Shown here: positions 61,308-64,000 of the stretch, piece by piece
How positions within the stretch are numbered: position 1 is the stretch's first letter
Layout of the letters: the number at the start of each line of letters is the position of its first letter
Source: Drosophila miranda
Lineage: Eukaryota > Arthropoda > Insecta > Diptera > Drosophilidae
NCBI RefSeq assembly: GCF_003369915.1
Contig: NC_046673.1
Coordinates: 12,508,001-12,572,000 of the forward strand
DNA: 64,000 bases
Direction of reading: 5' to 3'
Program-made: the position numbers and the translations under genes
Notes under the pieces: generated by a model
Told to the model about the DNA's origin: nothing
The model's input: the letters and a program-made list of their open reading frames with translations, nothing else
Database searches by the model: none

Positions 61308-63273
61308 GTGAGTCACAATGCCTCAGTTCTGTACAGAAGCTGATATGGGATCCTCGAGGATAGTAATGGAATTTTGTTGTGAGTCCCAGGCTAGAGTCTT
61401 ATCTTGATATTCAAGTATTTTAAAACGCCCTTATAAAGCCCTAAAACGCCCTGTAATTATTTAGCTATCGTCCCTTTTATGTCCTGGTTTCTTTATGTTT
61501 TAGAAAGTAATACAAATCCGTTTGGATTATCCCATAGCTGCCTCAGACATGATTCATTAACAATTACGTTTTATGAAGAATAAATGGAATATTTAATGTA
61601 GAGGAGGAGCTATAAACCTTTAAAGCATTGCGATGACACATCAAAAGGTAATGGAGATGGGTCGACTATGCATATAAGCAATGTTTAAAGATTTAAAAGG
61701 TATTTAATATTGAATTCCCCCCGAACTGCATCCGCAGATGATTCCTTAGAACCCCCGTGGTATTCTCTTTGTGCAGGGTAGCCCCCATTCCACACTTTTC
61801 TTACTTAGAGTGGGTTTCGTCTATTTAGCGCAAATTCGCTAATCGAAGCATGCAGAGCATTCTGTTCAGAGCAAAACAAACAACAGATAAATAAACTAAA
61901 TAAAGTTAACATTGATTTGCCCGCTTTGCTAATTAGATGCTGGGGCTGGAACTGTGGCTGGGGCACGGTCAAGGCTGGCATGAGGCCATAGACAACATAT
62001 TTCATCTTGGATTTGAAAACAAAAGAAATATAAATCAAACAAATACTCGACTCGTATGGCTAATGCGGAAGCAGAAGCTGCTTCAGAAACCAGTCGCCAA
62101 AAGGGTTTTGGCCCCAATTTCCTCGTTTGACTTTGATTACAGCATCCGATATCCGTTCCCATAATTGTACATATGTACCCATACAAATATAAGTATATGT
62201 TTCGGCTGGAGTACGATCGGTGTAATTGAACTGTGAATGCATTTCGGGCGTCAAACGATAGTTAGTCAAGGTGAATGCCCCTCTCCTCTCACTCGCGGTG
62301 GTGGGAAGGCTGATTGATCAGTAGTGAACTGAATTTTAAATGAAAAATCTTGGCCAACAAATTGTTGGGCGTATGATATCATGAGCTGGAAGCAATCTAG
62401 AACCATAATTGAAGTACAAACACCTCTGGTTAGTTTAAGGTTTTTCTTGGGGTTAATTGGGTTCTTTGAATAAGCGATTGTCCAGCGATTGTCCAAGATC
62501 TTTTGGCTTCGCCCAAAACTTTGGTCCACATCTGGCAATTGATGTGGCAATCTTTGGCCAACTGTGGCCCAAAACGTTTTGACCAGAGCAGAAATTATGC
62601 CGACCATATGCAGGAGCGGAGCCTAAGGGGCCAGGCTGCCTCTGGCATAAATAAGAAACCATTGTTTTTGGCTGGCTTGCTGCCACAAGCCACTAAGACA
62701 GGCTGCTTAGCCGCAGTTGCCTCTTAAATGTATCCACCAGATACGATTACTCGTACTCACGTGGCTCGGATACGTTAACTGGTTAAAGAACATCATGACA
62801 AAGCTCTATTGACTCCCTAACAGAGCCACAACAGCGAGTATCTGCTGGTACTCGTATCGGTGCCTTTGCGCTCTAGTATCTTAATTATTATTGCGCCCAG
62901 CGTTGTGGAACGATGACGATGACGATGGGGGATGGGGTATGGGAATGGGAGGAAGAAATCTGGAAAATTGCTAGTCAGAATAACAGCAAAAGCCGTCAAG
63001 CTTTAAGAACCCAGAAGCCAAAAAGTATATACAAGATACTACGAAAACTTCCGCATACTTTTTGCACCCCAACTGAATTTTAAACCTTTCAACAGAAAAA
63101 CAACAAACAATAAAATATGCCCACTCATCAGGCCAAACAAATTAATAACTATTGAAATTATCGTACAAAAAGGAAGCCAAGCAAAGAGCTCTTAACGCTC
63201 AATTTGGTGCTCCACGGATCCACAGATCGTGACGTGTTCGTCGAGACTTGTGCTTGGCACTCGCGTTGTCGGT
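61308..63273. other. Putative intron/intergenic sequence
   Basis: AT-rich DNA without conserved-looking frames. It probably contains the first intron of the right-hand gene, including an alternative promoter at its right end. Confidence 0.4.
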
Positions 63274-63284
63274 CGGTCACACTG
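63274..63284 (+). promoter_or_regulatory. Ohler Motif 1 promoter box for a rightward gene
   Basis: Perfect CGGTCACACTG on the plus strand. It lacks the GGTATA repeats seen at the other three modules. Transcription should begin shortly downstream, and a plausible non-coding first exon ends at a GAG|GTAGGT donor (63396). Confidence 0.6.
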
Positions 63285-64000
63285 AATGCCATTGGAGGTC
63301 AAGTTCAGGGAACACCAGTTAATGGTTGTCTTCTTTGTTGCTGTCTCTTCTTCTGCTGTACTGTACTTTACTCATGCCTTATGACGATCCGATGAGGTAG
63401 GTCTCTTTTCTCGTCTCGTCTCTTATGTTTAACGATGCCTCGAGTCGATCTTGAAGTTGGAGGTGTCAAATGGTTTTGTTGAAGTATTTGAATACTTGCT
63501 TAATTGCAAATTGGTTTGCTTGGGGATAGTTGATGCTTCAAAATCTTTGAGAATTGTATTTTGGGCAGTACAGTATTTCTACAGTATTTCTTTAGAAAAT
63601 GTATAGAAAATTTTCACCCCAAGGAGTTGTGAAAAATTAAATTAGTTTCCTTGGGATACTAAAGGGAAAAATGAATTTAAATGAACTGTTAAAACTGTTC
63701 CGATCTGGTGAAAGAAGTGTATACTCTATTCGAATTGCTTTCAGTTATTTCTGCTAATTATTCCATGCACCAATTAGTTTTAGACGACCGATTGTTTTTT
63801 TCTTCTTCATTTTTTGTGCTGCTTTTTTTGTAGTATATTATTTCTTATGTTTTTTTTTTTGTTTCTGTAAGGTTGGTGGCTGAAAGGTCAGCCAAAAAAT
63901 GAAAATAAATTTATTTGATTTATGATAATTAGCTGTGCTGTGTGCGCTTTACCTTCTTGCAGATACCTTCGATAATTGGATTCCTGAACCTGGACTGACT
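63285..64000 (+). other. Possible non-coding first exon, intron and start of the next exon of the rightward gene
   Basis: Donor at 63396/63397 (GAG|GTAGGT). A T-rich tract with acceptor TTTACCTTCTTGCAG ends at 63962, so an exon would run from 63963 past the window end. Joined this way, one frame stays open to the edge (D-T-F-D-N-W-I-P-E-P-G-L-T), but the upstream ATG frames hit stops, so translation would start later. The product cannot be identified. Confidence 0.35.

Overview
The window looks like nuclear DNA of a Drosophila species, probably of the obscura group. The genes are recognisable fly orthologues (DENND6-type protein, Mcm3, Trf4-1, mei-P26) with short introns of about 60-100 nt and long CAG/CAA tracts. 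There are Ohler Motif 1 promoters (YGGTCACACTR). A DINE-1-like Helitron remnant at about 58.6 kb has the form I associate with D. pseudoobscura relatives. As I recall, Mcm3, Trf4-1 and mei-P26 are X-linked in D. melanogaster, so Muller element A is likely. The species call is inference.

Layout, left to right. 1-1.3 kb: 3' end of a DENND6-like Rab GEF gene (+). 1.4-4.3 kb: a dispersed repeat, a possible small secreted-peptide exon (-), a 5'-truncated I-clade retrotransposon (+) ending in TAA repeats, and an unidentified minus-strand remnant. 4.3-7.2 kb: Mcm3 (-), complete, two coding exons. 8.2-9.7 kb: CLIP-domain serine protease (+), four coding exons. 9.9-10.7 kb: secreted C-type lectin (+). 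10.7-21.3 kb: Trf4-1 (-), with a roughly 4 kb 3' UTR, four coding exons and a long leader. 21.3-24.4 kb: a repeat-dense block bounded by two inverted promoter modules, one facing Trf4-1 and one facing mei-P26. 24.4-34.1 kb: mei-P26 (+), long 5' leader and six coding exons. 34.1-53.8 kb: about 19.7 kb of sense A-rich, gene-poor sequence, best read as an exceptionally long mei-P26 3' UTR. 54.3-57.7 kb: two divergently transcribed secreted paralogues of the DUF725 type. 57.7-59 kb: a 234-bp direct repeat around an LTR-like unit, then the DINE-1-like remnant. 59-64 kb: mostly non-coding, with a possible first coding exon and a Motif 1 promoter for a gene continuing to the right.

Most notable observations: (1) the mei-P26 stop codon (TGA) is followed immediately, in frame, by a 158-codon open stretch with coding-like composition, a stop-codon-readthrough candidate; (2) the mei-P26 3' UTR may approach 20 kb; (3) a near-identical ~100-bp GGTATA/Motif 1 module sits upstream of Mcm3, Trf4-1 and mei-P26, and two copies bound an inverted repeat block; (4) a 99%-identical 234-bp direct repeat flanks a TG...CA unit.

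Exon boundaries were placed by hand from splice consensus and reading-frame continuity. Repeat boundaries are approximate.
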